A DNA stretch of 42,729 bases. Source: DATBIS01 sp036556805. GTDB taxonomy: Bacteria; Actinomycetota; UBA4738; HRBIN12. The notes under the pieces were generated by a model that saw only the letters and a list, made by a program, of their open reading frames with translations, ran no database searches and was not told where the DNA came from. Positions 22,767 to 32,700 of this stretch are shown piece by piece. Every line of letters begins with the position of its first letter. The first letter of the stretch is position 1. The stretch lies in assembly GCA_036556805.1 (NCBI GenBank), contig DATBIS010000129.1:1-42729 (forward strand). Direction: 5' to 3'. The translations under genes were made by a program, and so were the position numbers.

Positions 22767-23534
22767 ATGCGTCGATCCCTCGCCCTCGTCGTGCTGCTCG
22801 GCGTGCTGTCGGCCTGCGGCGGCGAGCCGGTGCCGGTGGCGCAACCCACGACGCCGACGACGAGCGAGCCGCCCTCGAGCCCGACGCCCTCGGCCTCGCC
22901 CACCGGCTCAACGACCCCTTCGCCGTCGCCGACGGCGAGCCCGATCGTCCTGCCGCCGGGCGTCCCGTCCTCCTATGCCCCCGACGACGAACCCGGCGAC
23001 GTCCCCGTCGACGAGCTCATTCCGAAGACCGCCGACGCCACCGGCACCGAGTTCCCGAGGTTCCCGCGCGGCGAGATCGGCATCGTCGTCACGTACGTGC
23101 GCGGTACGAACCCCTTCGCGGCGGAGCACGGCTTCGTCGTCTGGCGCCGGTTCGCCCGTTCCCCGCACTGGCGCGCGACGTACGGGTTCCGCGATGCCGC
23201 GCGGGCCGGCGTCCTGGGGATCCAGGTCACGCTCGGCGAGGCGACCGGCGACGACCTCCCGGACGCGCTCACGTTCGAGAGCGTCGGCGGAACCGGAAAC
23301 TGCGGGGGCTGGCGCCTCGTACAGCTGGGCCTCGCCCTCGACGACCAGATCGAGCCGATCGACTCGTGCGACGCACAGGTCGAGTTCTCGACCGATCCGG
23401 TGGGCCTGCTGGTTACCGAGTCGGTGTTCAAACCCGGCGACGCGCACTGTTGCCCGAGCAAGTACCGCGTGACGCAGCTGGAGTGGGACGGCGAGGCGTT
23501 CTCGGTCACGTCCCGCGAGACGCACAACGCCTAG
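22767..23534 (+). CDS. secreted lipoprotein of unknown function
   Basis: Putative lipoprotein of 255 aa. The signal peptide ends in the lipobox LSAC (Cys17), followed by a Pro/Thr/Ser-rich linker of about 45 residues and then a globular domain from about residue 70. The domain has GEIGIVVTYVRGTNPF, a WRRFARSPHW element and a cluster of cysteines (GNCGGW, DSCDAQ, DAHCCPSKY) that may form disulfides. The end, HCCPSKYRVTQLEWDG, resembles a motif common in actinobacterial extracellular proteins (LppP/LprE-like domains), but I cannot name the family with certainty. Its stop shares CTAG with the convergent SbcC-like stop. Confidence 0.78.
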   Translation: MRRSLALVVLLGVLSACGGEPVPVAQPTTPTTSEPPSSPTPSASPTGSTTPSPSPTASPIVLPPGVPSSYAPDDEPGDVPVDELIPKTADATGTEFPRFPRGEIGIVVTYVRGTNPFAAEHGFVVWRRFARSPHWRATYGFRDAARAGVLGIQVTLGEATGDDLPDALTFESVGGTGNCGGWRLVQLGLALDDQIEPIDSCDAQVEFSTDPVGLLVTESVFKPGDAHCCPSKYRVTQLEWDGEAFSVTSRETHNA

Positions 23535-25807
23535 ACCAGCTCGGCGACGCTCCTTCGGCGCCCGATCCTGCGTACCTCGATCGCCGCGGGGAACTGGTCC
23601 TTCACCTGCTCCGCGTGCGTGATGACGAAGAGCTGGTGGAACCGGCCGGCGAGTCGGCCCATCGCGTTCACCATGAGGTCCTTGCGCTCGACGTCGAGCG
23701 AGCCGAGCACCTCGTCGAGGACCATCATGCCGACGTCGGCGCCGGAGACGCGCGAGAGGTGCATCGAGATCGCGACGCGCAGCGCGAGGTTCGCGAGGTC
23801 GGTCTCGGATCCCGAGAAGCGCTCGATGCCGAAATAGCGGTCGCCGTCGGCGATCTCGATCCTCAGCTCCTCCTCCTGGATCCGGAGGTCCTCGTACTCC
23901 GCGTTCGTGAGCTCGCGGAAGAGCGCCCCCGCCTCGCGGGAGAGCTCCGGACCGATCCGCGCAACGAGGTGGTCGCGGAACCCGTCGAGCAGCGTCGCGA
24001 CCGAGTCGACGTAGCGTGCCTCGCCGCGGAGCTGCTCGAGGCGAGCGGCCGTCTCCTTCGCCTGCTTGACCTCACCCTCGAGCTCGCTCACGGTGAGCCG
24101 CGCCTCGGCGAGCGCGGCGGCCGCGTCCCGATCGACGATCGCGGTTCGGTCGCGCGCCTCGACGGCCTCGTCGCGTTCGGCTCGAACGCGAACGTGCTCG
24201 AGTTGGTCGAACGACAGGCCGGCGGCCTCCGCGTCGATCGCCGCGAGCGACGTGGCGAGCTCCGCGAGGCGGGCCTCGAGCTTCGCGAGGTCGCGCTCGG
24301 CCTGCTCGAGGTGCTTGCCCTCCGCCCTGAGAACCGCGATCTCCGCTGCGAGCTCCTTCGCCCGTTGCACGCCGGCCTGCAAGCGGTCACGGTCGGGCGG
24401 TCCGCCGTCGAAGGCCGCGGCGAGCTCACGCACCGCGTCCTCGAGGGCGGCGGTCTCCTCCTCGGCGCGGGCCCGCTCCTCGGCGGTCCTGCGCGCCGAC
24501 TCCCCGGCGGCCGCGGCCTTCGCGCGCTCGGACTCGGCCTTGCGTCGCGCGGTCTCGGCCTGGCGCACCGCTCGCTCGGCGTCGGTGAGCCGCTTCTTCG
24601 CCGCCGCGACCTCCCGTTTGCAATGCCGCACGTAGGCGGAGAAGTCGTTGCCGAGCTCACGGCCGCACGTGGGACACGGCTCGGCGGGATCGGCCTCGGC
24701 CGCGCGCTCTTGCCGATCGACGGCCGCGGCGTGCAAGCCGACGTCGTGGTCGCGTCGCGCCCGCGCCTCCGCGACCGCCCGCTGCGCGTCGCGCGCGCGA
24801 TCGTCGGCGCCCTCGAGCTCGGCGAGCGCGACGGCGGCGTCGACCGCCGGCAGCGCGGCGAGTCGCGCGTTCGCCTTCATGAGCTTCGACGACTCCTCCA
24901 CCCATCGCTCGGCCGCGCGGAACAGGGTCTCCACGCCCTCCAACGACGCGAGCTCCTCCTCGAACCCGGGCAGCTCGACCAGCGCCTTCTGCAGGCGCTC
25001 CATCCGTTCGACCCGGTCTTCGCGGTCGACGCCGAGTCGCTCGACCTCCTGCGCCTGGGCGGCGCGGCGCTCGGCGAGCTTCTCCACGCGCTGCCTCGCG
25101 CGGTCCGATCGTTCGAACGCCTTCAGGGCCTTTGCGGCGCGGGCGGTTTCGGCCTTCAGCTCGGCGGCCGCTGCCTTCGCCGAGGCGCTCGCCTCCGCCG
25201 CGACCGACGTCGCCTCCTTCAGCCGGGCCTCGAGCTCCCCGATCTCGGGCAGCGCGAGCGCGAGCTGCTTCCATCCCTCGCTCCGCGCGCGAACCTCGCG
25301 CCGCGCCGCCGCCCGCGCGTCGTCGACGGGCTTGATGCCGAGCAGCCGCAGCACCATCTCCTTGCGCTTGCCCGGCGTCACATCGGAGAAGGCGTCGAGC
25401 TGCTTCTGCTCGGCGAACACCGAGGAGCGGAAGACCTGCTGGTCCATGCGCAGGAGCCGCTGGATCTCCGCGTCGACCTCGGTGACGCCGGCGGCGAGCT
25501 GAAGGTCCGCGAGGAACAGCTCGGCCCCGGTCGCGTGGTTCTTGCCGCGGATCCAGCGGCGTACCTCGTACTGGCTGCCGCCGTGCTCGAACACGATCCG
25601 CACCTCGCAGTCGGTGAGCAGGCCGTGCGTGCGGATCTCGCCCTTCGGCGTGCGTGCGCGGCCGTAGAGCGCCCAGAGGATCGACTCGACGATCGTGGAC
25701 TTGCCGGCGCCGTTCGGCCCGAAGATCCCGATGACGCGAGCGGGCAGCTCGAGGTCGAGCTCCTCGTACACGCGGTAGTTGCGAAGGGAGAGCTCGACGA
25801 CCCTCAC
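23531..25807 (-). CDS. Rad50/SbcC-like SMC ATPase
   Basis: DNA-repair ATPase of 758 aa. Walker A GPNGAGKST is at residues 30-38. Long Glu/Ala/Arg-rich coiled-coil arms follow, with a zinc hook EPCPTCGREL (Cys378, Cys381) exactly mid-protein. The signature motif is FSGSE (664-668; usual form LSGGE), and Walker B/D-loop is MMVLDEVLGSLD (about 694-705). It would form a heterotetramer with the Mre11-like nuclease encoded upstream, tethering and processing DNA ends. At 758 residues it is short for a Rad50/SbcC, so the arms are short. The GTG start at 25807 overlaps the nuclease stop as GTGA. It is last in the nurA-herA-mre11-rad50 operon. The stop shares CTAG with the convergent lipoprotein gene. 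Confidence 0.93.
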   Translation of the reverse strand: MRVVELSLRNYRVYEELDLELPARVIGIFGPNGAGKSTIVESILWALYGRARTPKGEIRTHGLLTDCEVRIVFEHGGSQYEVRRWIRGKNHATGAELFLADLQLAAGVTEVDAEIQRLLRMDQQVFRSSVFAEQKQLDAFSDVTPGKRKEMVLRLLGIKPVDDARAAARREVRARSEGWKQLALALPEIGELEARLKEATSVAAEASASAKAAAAELKAETARAAKALKAFERSDRARQRVEKLAERRAAQAQEVERLGVDREDRVERMERLQKALVELPGFEEELASLEGVETLFRAAERWVEESSKLMKANARLAALPAVDAAVALAELEGADDRARDAQRAVAEARARRDHDVGLHAAAVDRQERAAEADPAEPCPTCGRELGNDFSAYVRHCKREVAAAKKRLTDAERAVRQAETARRKAESERAKAAAAGESARRTAEERARAEEETAALEDAVRELAAAFDGGPPDRDRLQAGVQRAKELAAEIAVLRAEGKHLEQAERDLAKLEARLAELATSLAAIDAEAAGLSFDQLEHVRVRAERDEAVEARDRTAIVDRDAAAALAEARLTVSELEGEVKQAKETAARLEQLRGEARYVDSVATLLDGFRDHLVARIGPELSREAGALFRELTNAEYEDLRIQEEELRIEIADGDRYFGIERFSGSETDLANLALRVAISMHLSRVSGADVGMMVLDEVLGSLDVERKDLMVNAMGRLAGRFHQLFVITHAEQVKDQFPAAIEVRRIGRRRSVAELV

Positions 25808-26934
25808 ACCGTGTCGCCCTTCGCCGCCTCGAGGAACGCTGCGCCGAGCGCGACGACGCGGTCGCGGTCGAGCCCGGCGAGGTCCTGTCGCTCCACGAAC
25901 GACGACCATTCGGACTCCAGCGACCCGATCTCCGAACCGCCCTGCACGGGCAGCGCCTCGGTGCCGAAGTCCGGCTCGGCCTGCACGTGCACGGCGTCGG
26001 GGATCGCTTCCGCGAGCTCGTCCTTGCTTACCTGCCGGAACGCGGCCGCGTCGGCGTGCTCGAGGAAGATGCGCACGATCGCGCCGGACGGGATCCCCTT
26101 CGCCGCGCGTGCGCACGCGTCGACCAGCTCGCCGGCCGAGAGACCCGCGGCCTCGACCGCGAAGCTCACGAGCGGCCGCTCCCCCGGGTTCTCGACGTGC
26201 TCGACGACGCCCGTGTCGGTGTCGATCACGACGAGACCTTTCGCCTCGGTCGGCGAATCGGCGAAGCTGAACGTGTCGGTCGATCCCGCGTACCAGGTCC
26301 GCTTCGACACCTTCTGAAACGCGTGGTAGTGGCCGAGCATCACGAGGTCGAAGCTCCGGTCGAACGCCGCCTCCTCGACCTCGAGCTCGTTCATGTCGCG
26401 CCACTCGCGCGACGGCAGCGACGTGAGCGCGACGTGCGCGACCATGAGGTTCGTCGCGTCGGCCGCGACCGACGACGACGCGACGCCCACTTGCTCCTTG
26501 AAGTCCTCGACCGAGAGCGTCTGGGGAACGAGGTGCACGCGCACACCCGCGAGGTCGACGCTCCTCGCCTCCATCGACCACGCGAACGCGAGCTCGCCGA
26601 AGACCTCCTCGAGCGCCGCGTACGGCGAACCGGTGCCTCGCACGCGCGGCGTGTCGTGGTTGCCGCTGATCGCGGCGCCGGGCAGGCCGGCGGCCTGGAG
26701 GCGCTTCAGTCCCACGAGCACCTTCGAGAACGTGCGATACGTCGGCCGCGCGTGGTCGAACACGTCGCCGAGCCAGAGGAACCCGTCGGGCTCGAGCCGG
26801 ATCGTCTCGTCGATCGCCCACGCGAACGAGCGCAGGAAGTCCTCCTCGCGGAGGTTGCGCCCCTGGTCGTCGCGCAGGTGCGCGAGGTGCGTGCGTCCGA
26901 GGTGCGCGTCACCGAACGCGACGAGGCGCGCCAC
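25804..26934 (-). CDS. Mre11/SbcD-like DNA exonuclease
   Basis: Calcineurin-type phosphoesterase of 376 aa. All metal motifs are visible: GDAHLG (Asp9, His11), GDVFDH (Asp57), GNHD (91-94), AHVAL (His167) and GHYH (201-204). A C-terminal part of about 120 residues follows, which in the family contacts DNA and the Rad50 partner; the last 40 residues are helical. It would act as a Mn-dependent DNA end nuclease in complex with the ATPase encoded next. The GTG at 26934 begins two bases after the HerA stop, and the stop overlaps the ATPase start. Mre11 versus SbcD naming is arbitrary here; the operon context favours the archaeal-style arrangement. Confidence 0.93.
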   Translation of the reverse strand: MARLVAFGDAHLGRTHLAHLRDDQGRNLREEDFLRSFAWAIDETIRLEPDGFLWLGDVFDHARPTYRTFSKVLVGLKRLQAAGLPGAAISGNHDTPRVRGTGSPYAALEEVFGELAFAWSMEARSVDLAGVRVHLVPQTLSVEDFKEQVGVASSSVAADATNLMVAHVALTSLPSREWRDMNELEVEEAAFDRSFDLVMLGHYHAFQKVSKRTWYAGSTDTFSFADSPTEAKGLVVIDTDTGVVEHVENPGERPLVSFAVEAAGLSAGELVDACARAAKGIPSGAIVRIFLEHADAAAFRQVSKDELAEAIPDAVHVQAEPDFGTEALPVQGGSEIGSLESEWSSFVERQDLAGLDRDRVVALGAAFLEAAKGDTV

Positions 26935-26936
26935 GG

Positions 26937-28508
26937 CTACTCGGCGAACCCCCTCGAGGCCCCCTCCGGCCGGTCGGGCAGCGGCGAGGGGCCTCGCACC
27001 GACTTCAGGTAGTCCTCGTAGAGGTACACCTGGGCCGGGAGCGCGAACGGTGCCTCGAGGTTCGTGACGATCGCCTCCCCCGGCATCAGCGTCTGGATCT
27101 CGGGTCCGAGGTCGGAGATGTCCTGCTTCGAGGAGCCACGCAGGATCGTGCGGTCCTTCTCGTCGGCGAGGCCGAGGATGAAGAACGTGTTGAACTGCGA
27201 CAGCAGCTCGTCGTCGATGAGCTTCGGCTGCTGGCTCACCGCGCAGAGCCCCACCTTGAACTTGCGACCCTCCCGCGCGACTCGCGGGAAGACGTTCTCG
27301 TCGGCGCGCTTCGCGCGCGACAGCACGCGTTGCGCCTCCTCGAGCGCGACGAGCGCGGGCGGTAGGTCGCCGAACCGATCACGATCCTCGAGGAACGTTT
27401 GCGCGTACGTCTCGAGGAGTCGCCGCGTGATCACCGACGCCACGAGGATCTCCTCGGTGGACGAGAGCCCGCTCGTGTCCACGAGCACCGAATAGCCCGA
27501 CGACAGCTCGTCCACGATGCGCCCCGACAGCGATGCGCTCGAGGTGTCGCGCGAGATGCACGGCATGTCGAGGATGCGCTGCGCGCGACGTTGGATCACC
27601 TGCACGGTGCTCGTCGCCACCGAGAGCTGCTCGGCGAGCGCCGAAACGTCCGATTCCTCCCCGACGGTGACGATCCACTCGTCGCCGAAGAACCGGATCA
27701 TCCGGTACATCGCGTCCTCCTGCGCGTGGCTCCATTCGTACGCGGTCTGGAGGTCGCCGAGGGTGAGCTCTCCCAGGGACAGCCGGAGCGCCGTGAATCC
27801 GGCCGCGGGACCGCCCCGCGTCGCGTACACCTTCAGTCGCTCCGCGGCCCACGGATGGTCGCGCAGCCCGCGACGCAGGCCGCTTCCACCTTCGAGGTAC
27901 TCGCCGTGCGGGTCGAACACCAGACACGCGTAGCGGCCGCGCGACGCGAGGATCTGCCCCGCGAGGACCTTCATGAGGTTCGACTTCCCCATGCCGGTCG
28001 TCGCGAAGACGCCCACGTGCGACGTGAGCGAATCGCCGTTCACGCCGACCTCGAGGTCGATGGTCTCCTCGCCGCTGCGCAGGAGCCCCAGCGACAGGTC
28101 GCCCATGCGCTCGCGCAGGAACGCGAAGTCGTCCACCGTCGGGGCCGTCACGCGCGCGAACTGCGCCGGGAGCGACTTCGGCTTGCGGAAGGCGCCGCCG
28201 GCGTCGATGTAGCCGAGCGGCTGGCACGTGGCGACCTTGTACAGCCGCTGCTCGGGGTCGTGCAGGGCGTACGGCGTCCCCGCCGCGTCGCCGGCCATGT
28301 ACGCGCCGGCGGTGCGCTCGGCCCATCCCGGGTCCGACGAGTCCGAGCCGTACGTCACCTGGATCACGCGGAACAGGAAGCGCCGGGCACGTTCGGGGTC
28401 CTCCGCCGCCAGCAGCTCGCCGAGGAACAGGTCCGTGCCGTAGTAGGAGCGGAACGTCGCCTCGAGCACGCTCTTGCCGAAGATTCGCCCCTTGTCGTCC
28501 TGGTGCAT
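26937..28508 (-). CDS. herA: HerA-family hexameric DNA helicase/translocase
   Basis: FtsK/HerA-superfamily ATPase of 523 aa. The N-terminal about 150 residues match a HAS-barrel region. Walker A is FATTGMGKSNLMK (Lys175), and FDPHGEY follows it. Walker B is LVALEEAQR (about 393-401, double Glu), followed by the sensor region VSQQPKLIDDELLSQFNT. The end, MPGEAIVTNLEAPFALPAQV, is typical of HerA. It forms hexamers that thread DNA and stimulate the NurA nuclease encoded four bases upstream. The ATG at 28508 follows GGAGCTGA inside the nurA end. Together with Mre11 and Rad50 it makes the DNA end-resection set known in archaea. HerA is otherwise patchy in bacteria. Confidence 0.92.
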   Translation of the reverse strand: MHQDDKGRIFGKSVLEATFRSYYGTDLFLGELLAAEDPERARRFLFRVIQVTYGSDSSDPGWAERTAGAYMAGDAAGTPYALHDPEQRLYKVATCQPLGYIDAGGAFRKPKSLPAQFARVTAPTVDDFAFLRERMGDLSLGLLRSGEETIDLEVGVNGDSLTSHVGVFATTGMGKSNLMKVLAGQILASRGRYACLVFDPHGEYLEGGSGLRRGLRDHPWAAERLKVYATRGGPAAGFTALRLSLGELTLGDLQTAYEWSHAQEDAMYRMIRFFGDEWIVTVGEESDVSALAEQLSVATSTVQVIQRRAQRILDMPCISRDTSSASLSGRIVDELSSGYSVLVDTSGLSSTEEILVASVITRRLLETYAQTFLEDRDRFGDLPPALVALEEAQRVLSRAKRADENVFPRVAREGRKFKVGLCAVSQQPKLIDDELLSQFNTFFILGLADEKDRTILRGSSKQDISDLGPEIQTLMPGEAIVTNLEAPFALPAQVYLYEDYLKSVRGPSPLPDRPEGASRGFAE

Positions 28509-28512
28509 CGCG

Positions 28513-29607
28513 TCAGCTCCTGTTCAGCACCACGTGGAAGTCCTGGAACAACACCTCGATGTCGTCCTCGCGCATGCCGGCCCGCGCGAGCTCGGCGCGG
28601 AACGCACGGCGGAGGTCGGCCACCGCGTAGCCGGTGACGCGTGCAGCCTGGTGCGCGCGCGCGAGCGGATAGGGATAGCCGACGAACGCGGGGTCCGTCG
28701 CGAGGCCCGCAAGCCGCTCGAGCGTCTCGCGCTCGGGCGCGCCCCCACGGCCGACGTCCACGCGGAACGCGTACGGGGCCGTCGACGCGAGGTGCGCGAC
28801 GAAGATCTCGCCGACGTACAGCCTGCCGAACACGGGATCCGTGGAGATCCGGGCGGCCCACGGGACGCCGCCGACTTCGCGATCGCCCCGCCGCTTCAGG
28901 AGCGTCACCAGCGGCACGTGACGGCCCCAGTACAAGGTGGACGCCTTCACGACGCCGGCGAGCGAGACGCCGCGCTCGAGCGCCTCCGCGTGCACGCGGC
29001 GCACGACGCCGGGAGGCACGAGCGGCCCCCCGTGCAGGGACCCGTCGACCAGCACCAGGTCTCCCGGCTCGGACTCGGCGACCGTGGTCTGGACCGCGCG
29101 CCATTCGGCCCACTCCCGGAAGGCGTCGATCGGCCGCGGCAGCTCGGGCAGCTGTTCGGGCGACTCGCCGAGCTCCGCGAGAGCCTTCCGCGCGGCGCGC
29201 GCGAGACCCTCGCCGGAAACCGCGAGGATCTCGAGCGGCGGCGACTCCACCAGCTCGGTCGAGCCGGCCGCGAAGCGCACGCGCGCCACGCGGTATGCCG
29301 CGATCGAGAACGACCGCGCGTCCGCGACCGTGCAGGAGCCGCCGTCGATCGCCCACACGGTGGCGGGGTCGCGGGGCTCGAGTCGCTCGAGCTCGAACGC
29401 GTCGGGGTGACCCGGCACGACGAGATCCTCGCCGAGCTCGAGCTGCCCTCCCGCCACCCGGATCTCCGTCGCAGGGTCCTCGAGCAGGCCCACCACGAAG
29501 GCCGCCGCCCGCTCGAGCTGGCCCGACCCGACGCGATCGGCGCCGATGAGGTCTTCGGGGAGGGCGACGGGAGGACCGACGGTGGGCACGTGGCGAAGGA
29601 TACCCAC
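28513..29607 (-). CDS. nurA: NurA-domain nuclease
   Basis: Nuclease of 364 aa that partners HerA. The NurA core shows WAIDGGSCTV (catalytic Asp in a DGGS turn, about residue 93), a second acidic motif LVLVDGSLHGG (about 189), the VVKASTLYWGR region, and the C-terminal PYPLARAHQAARVTG and FRAELARAGM helices. NurA trims DNA ends 5' to 3' together with HerA, as known from archaea. The start is uncertain: GTG at 29607 (chosen, longest) or GTG at 29589; neither has a clear ribosome site. It is first gene of the four-gene operon and divergent by 166 bp from the giant coiled-coil gene. No other feature is seen in that gap. Confidence 0.85.
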   Translation of the reverse strand: MGILRHVPTVGPPVALPEDLIGADRVGSGQLERAAAFVVGLLEDPATEIRVAGGQLELGEDLVVPGHPDAFELERLEPRDPATVWAIDGGSCTVADARSFSIAAYRVARVRFAAGSTELVESPPLEILAVSGEGLARAARKALAELGESPEQLPELPRPIDAFREWAEWRAVQTTVAESEPGDLVLVDGSLHGGPLVPPGVVRRVHAEALERGVSLAGVVKASTLYWGRHVPLVTLLKRRGDREVGGVPWAARISTDPVFGRLYVGEIFVAHLASTAPYAFRVDVGRGGAPERETLERLAGLATDPAFVGYPYPLARAHQAARVTGYAVADLRRAFRAELARAGMREDDIEVLFQDFHVVLNRS

Positions 29608-29773
29608 CGTCTGTGACGGCCCGGCTGAAGGATCCGTTCGAAACCGGTCCGAGGGCGTAGCCCGAACGGGTCGGATCTCCAGCCGGATTGGGGGCCTCTC
29701 GGGCTAACCCCAGCACGATCGCCTGCCGATAGAACCTGAGGACGTCGCCGCACCGAGGGGGAACGAGCCGGGG

Positions 29774-32700
29774 ATGGCAGGGACCAAAGGCGCTCTGCGC
29801 ACCATGCGCATGGGGGTACTGGCCTTCGCGCTGTTGCTCATCGTGGGCGCCATCGCCTGTTACGCGATCAGTTCGAAAGCCGTCGCAAGCGCCCGCTCGG
29901 ATGCAACCCTCGAAGCGAAGGGCGTCGCCGACTCCCTGGTGAACGGGATCCTCACGCCGGAGGACCTCACCGCGACCGTGACGCTGGAGCGCGCGAAGGA
30001 GATCGACGACGCCTTGCGCGACGGGCGCTTCGATTCGACCGGGTTCGACACCGTCACGGTGTGGAGCGGGGACGGCACCGCGGTGTACTCGTCGGACCGC
30101 AACCGGCTCGGCGACCAGGTTCCCGCCGAGGTGAGCCACCTCAAGGCCGTGATCGACGACGGAGCTTCGAGCCGCGTCGTCGAGGACGTCTTCTCCGCGT
30201 ACGCGCCCCTCGCGAACGGCGCCGTGGTGGAGTTCGATCGTCCCTACGGGCCGATCGCCGCCACCGGCAGGCCGATGCACCTTGCGGCGGGGCTGTTCGC
30301 GCTCCTGTTCGTGGGGACGATCTACATCATGTTCCGCCTGTCGCGCTCGATCGCGTCCTCGGCGGCGAACGCGGCGTTCCGGCCGACCCCGGGACTCGGG
30401 CACGTCTCGCAGGCTCCGCAGGAGATCGGCCGCGCGAAGCGAGGCGAGGAGGCGCAGCTCGCCATGACCGGCTTCCGCGAAGAGGCGGAGGCTCGCCGGC
30501 GGGCCGAGGACCGCGCGACCGCGCTCGAGGAACAGGTGGCGCTCCTGCAGGAGCAATACCGGAACTCCCTCGGCGAGCTCCAAGCCACCCAGCGCAAGCT
30601 CCAGGACTCCGTCACGACCGCCGCCCCCGCGCAGCGGCCCGACGCTCGACTCGAGGAGCGCGTGCTCCGGGCCGAGGGCCAGGCGCGACTGCTCGAGGCT
30701 CAGCTGTCCGCGACGACCGCGGAGCGCGACAAGCTCTCCGCGGATCTCATCGAGGCCCAGAAGATCGGCGCCGAGGCGGCCGCGGCTCGCTCCGACCCCG
30801 ATGTCGAGCGCCGGCTGCAGCGGTTCGAGCAGGAGAGCATCGCCTTGCGCGCGGAACTGGAGGGGACGCGGACGGAGCTCGAGGTCGCCAAACGCGAGCT
30901 CGCGACCCAGCAGACGCGCGGAAACGACCTCGCGGTCGAGATCGAGTCCGCGAAGCGCACGGCAAGCGACGCGGAGGTCGTGCGCGGCGAGGTCGAGCGG
31001 CTCCGCATCGTGGAGCGCGAGGCGGACCAGATGCGCGCCGAGCTCGAGACGCTCCGGCCCGACGCGGAGCTCGCGGCCCGGCTGGCGAAGGATCTCGACC
31101 TCTCGACGGCGGCACGGCAGGAGTCGGAGCGATCCCTCGAGGCGAGCCGCGCCGAGGCGCTCGCAGCGACCACGGCGTTGGAGGAGGTGCGGGCCGAGCT
31201 CGCGGAGCTGCAGTCTTCCGGCGAGACCCGCACGACGGCGCTCGACGAGGAGCTGCGGGCCGCGCGCGCGTCCGTCGAGCAGCTCGAGTCGGAGCTCGAG
31301 GCCGCAAGGGCCGGCCTCGGCGCCGAGCTGGAGACCGTGAAGGCCGAGCTCGGGGCCGAATTGGAGTCCGCGCAAGCGGAGCTTGCGCGTGTGAGCGAGG
31401 AGCTCGCGTCCACGCGCGCAACCCACGGCGCGACGTCGGAGGAGCTCGAGGCCGCCCGGGCGGAGCTCGAGACCGCTCGGAGCGACGCCGCCTCGACGCA
31501 ATCCGAGCTTTCCTCGATCCAGGCCCAGCTCGAGGTCACGCTGGAGGAGCACGCGACCCTGCGCGCGGGCCTCACCGCATCGCAGTCCCAGCTCGAGTCC
31601 ACCCTCACCGACCTCGGCTCGGCCCGGGCGGAGACGCAGTCGGCACGCGCCGACGCCGACGCCGTTCGCGCGGAGCTCGATGCCGTGCGATCGCGCCATG
31701 CCGACGAGCTCGCAGCGAAAGAGCTCGAGCTGGAGCAGCGCGTGGCCGAGCACCGCGCCGGGCTCCAGTCTGAGCTGGATGCGATCGAGCTGGACCTGAA
31801 GGCGAAGCTCGACGCGACCGTCGCGGAGCTCCGCGAGGAGATCACCGACGCCGAGTCCCGCACGGCGCTCGCCGAGGGCCAGGTACAGGCCGCGAAGGCC
31901 GAGGCCGAGGACCGGGATCGCGCGATCCGTTCGGTCGAGCAGGAGCTCGCGGCCGCGAACGCCGAGCTCGACGCCCTGCGCTCGGGAATGTCGGGCGCAC
32001 AGCAGGATGCCGCGTCGATCCGCGCCGAGCTCGAGCGGAGCAAGACCGAGCTGGAGTCGTCGCGTCAGAACGCGGAGCAAGCCGAGACCGAGCTGCGCGC
32101 CACGAAGATCGCCGCCGCGTCGGCGCAAGAGGATCTCGAGGTCAGCCGGCAGGCCTCGTCGCAGGCGCTCGCGGAGCTCCAGGCCGTGCGCGACCAGCTC
32201 GCGGCCGCCGAGGCCGCCCGGACCGAGCTCGACGGCGTCGCGGCTGCCCTCGCGGCTGCGAACGACGAGCTGAACGCCCTGCGTTCGGAGAAGTCGGACG
32301 AGGAAAACGAGCTCGCGCGTGTGCAGGCCGAGTCGCAAGCAACCCGCCGCGAGGCCGAGGCCGCCCAGGAACGGGTCTCGGCACTGACCGCCGAGCTCGA
32401 GGGCGCGCGGGCCGAGATCGCTGCGCGTGAGGCCGAGGTCGCCTCCGCGCAGGCGCGCCTCACCGACGTGGAGGCGGAGGCCGGCGGGGCCCACGACGAG
32501 GCCACGCGGTGGCAGACCCGTCTGTCGGACCTCCAGGGCGAGCTCGACGTCGCGCGGGCCGAGCTCCTCACCGCGCAGGCAGAGATCCAGACCGAGCTCA
32601 CCCGGGGCGTCGAGATCACCGCCCGCGCGGAGCAGGCGGAGCAGGAGCTCGCGATGCTCAGGGACCAGCAGATGGCGACGGCCGCGGCCGGCGCCGAGCA

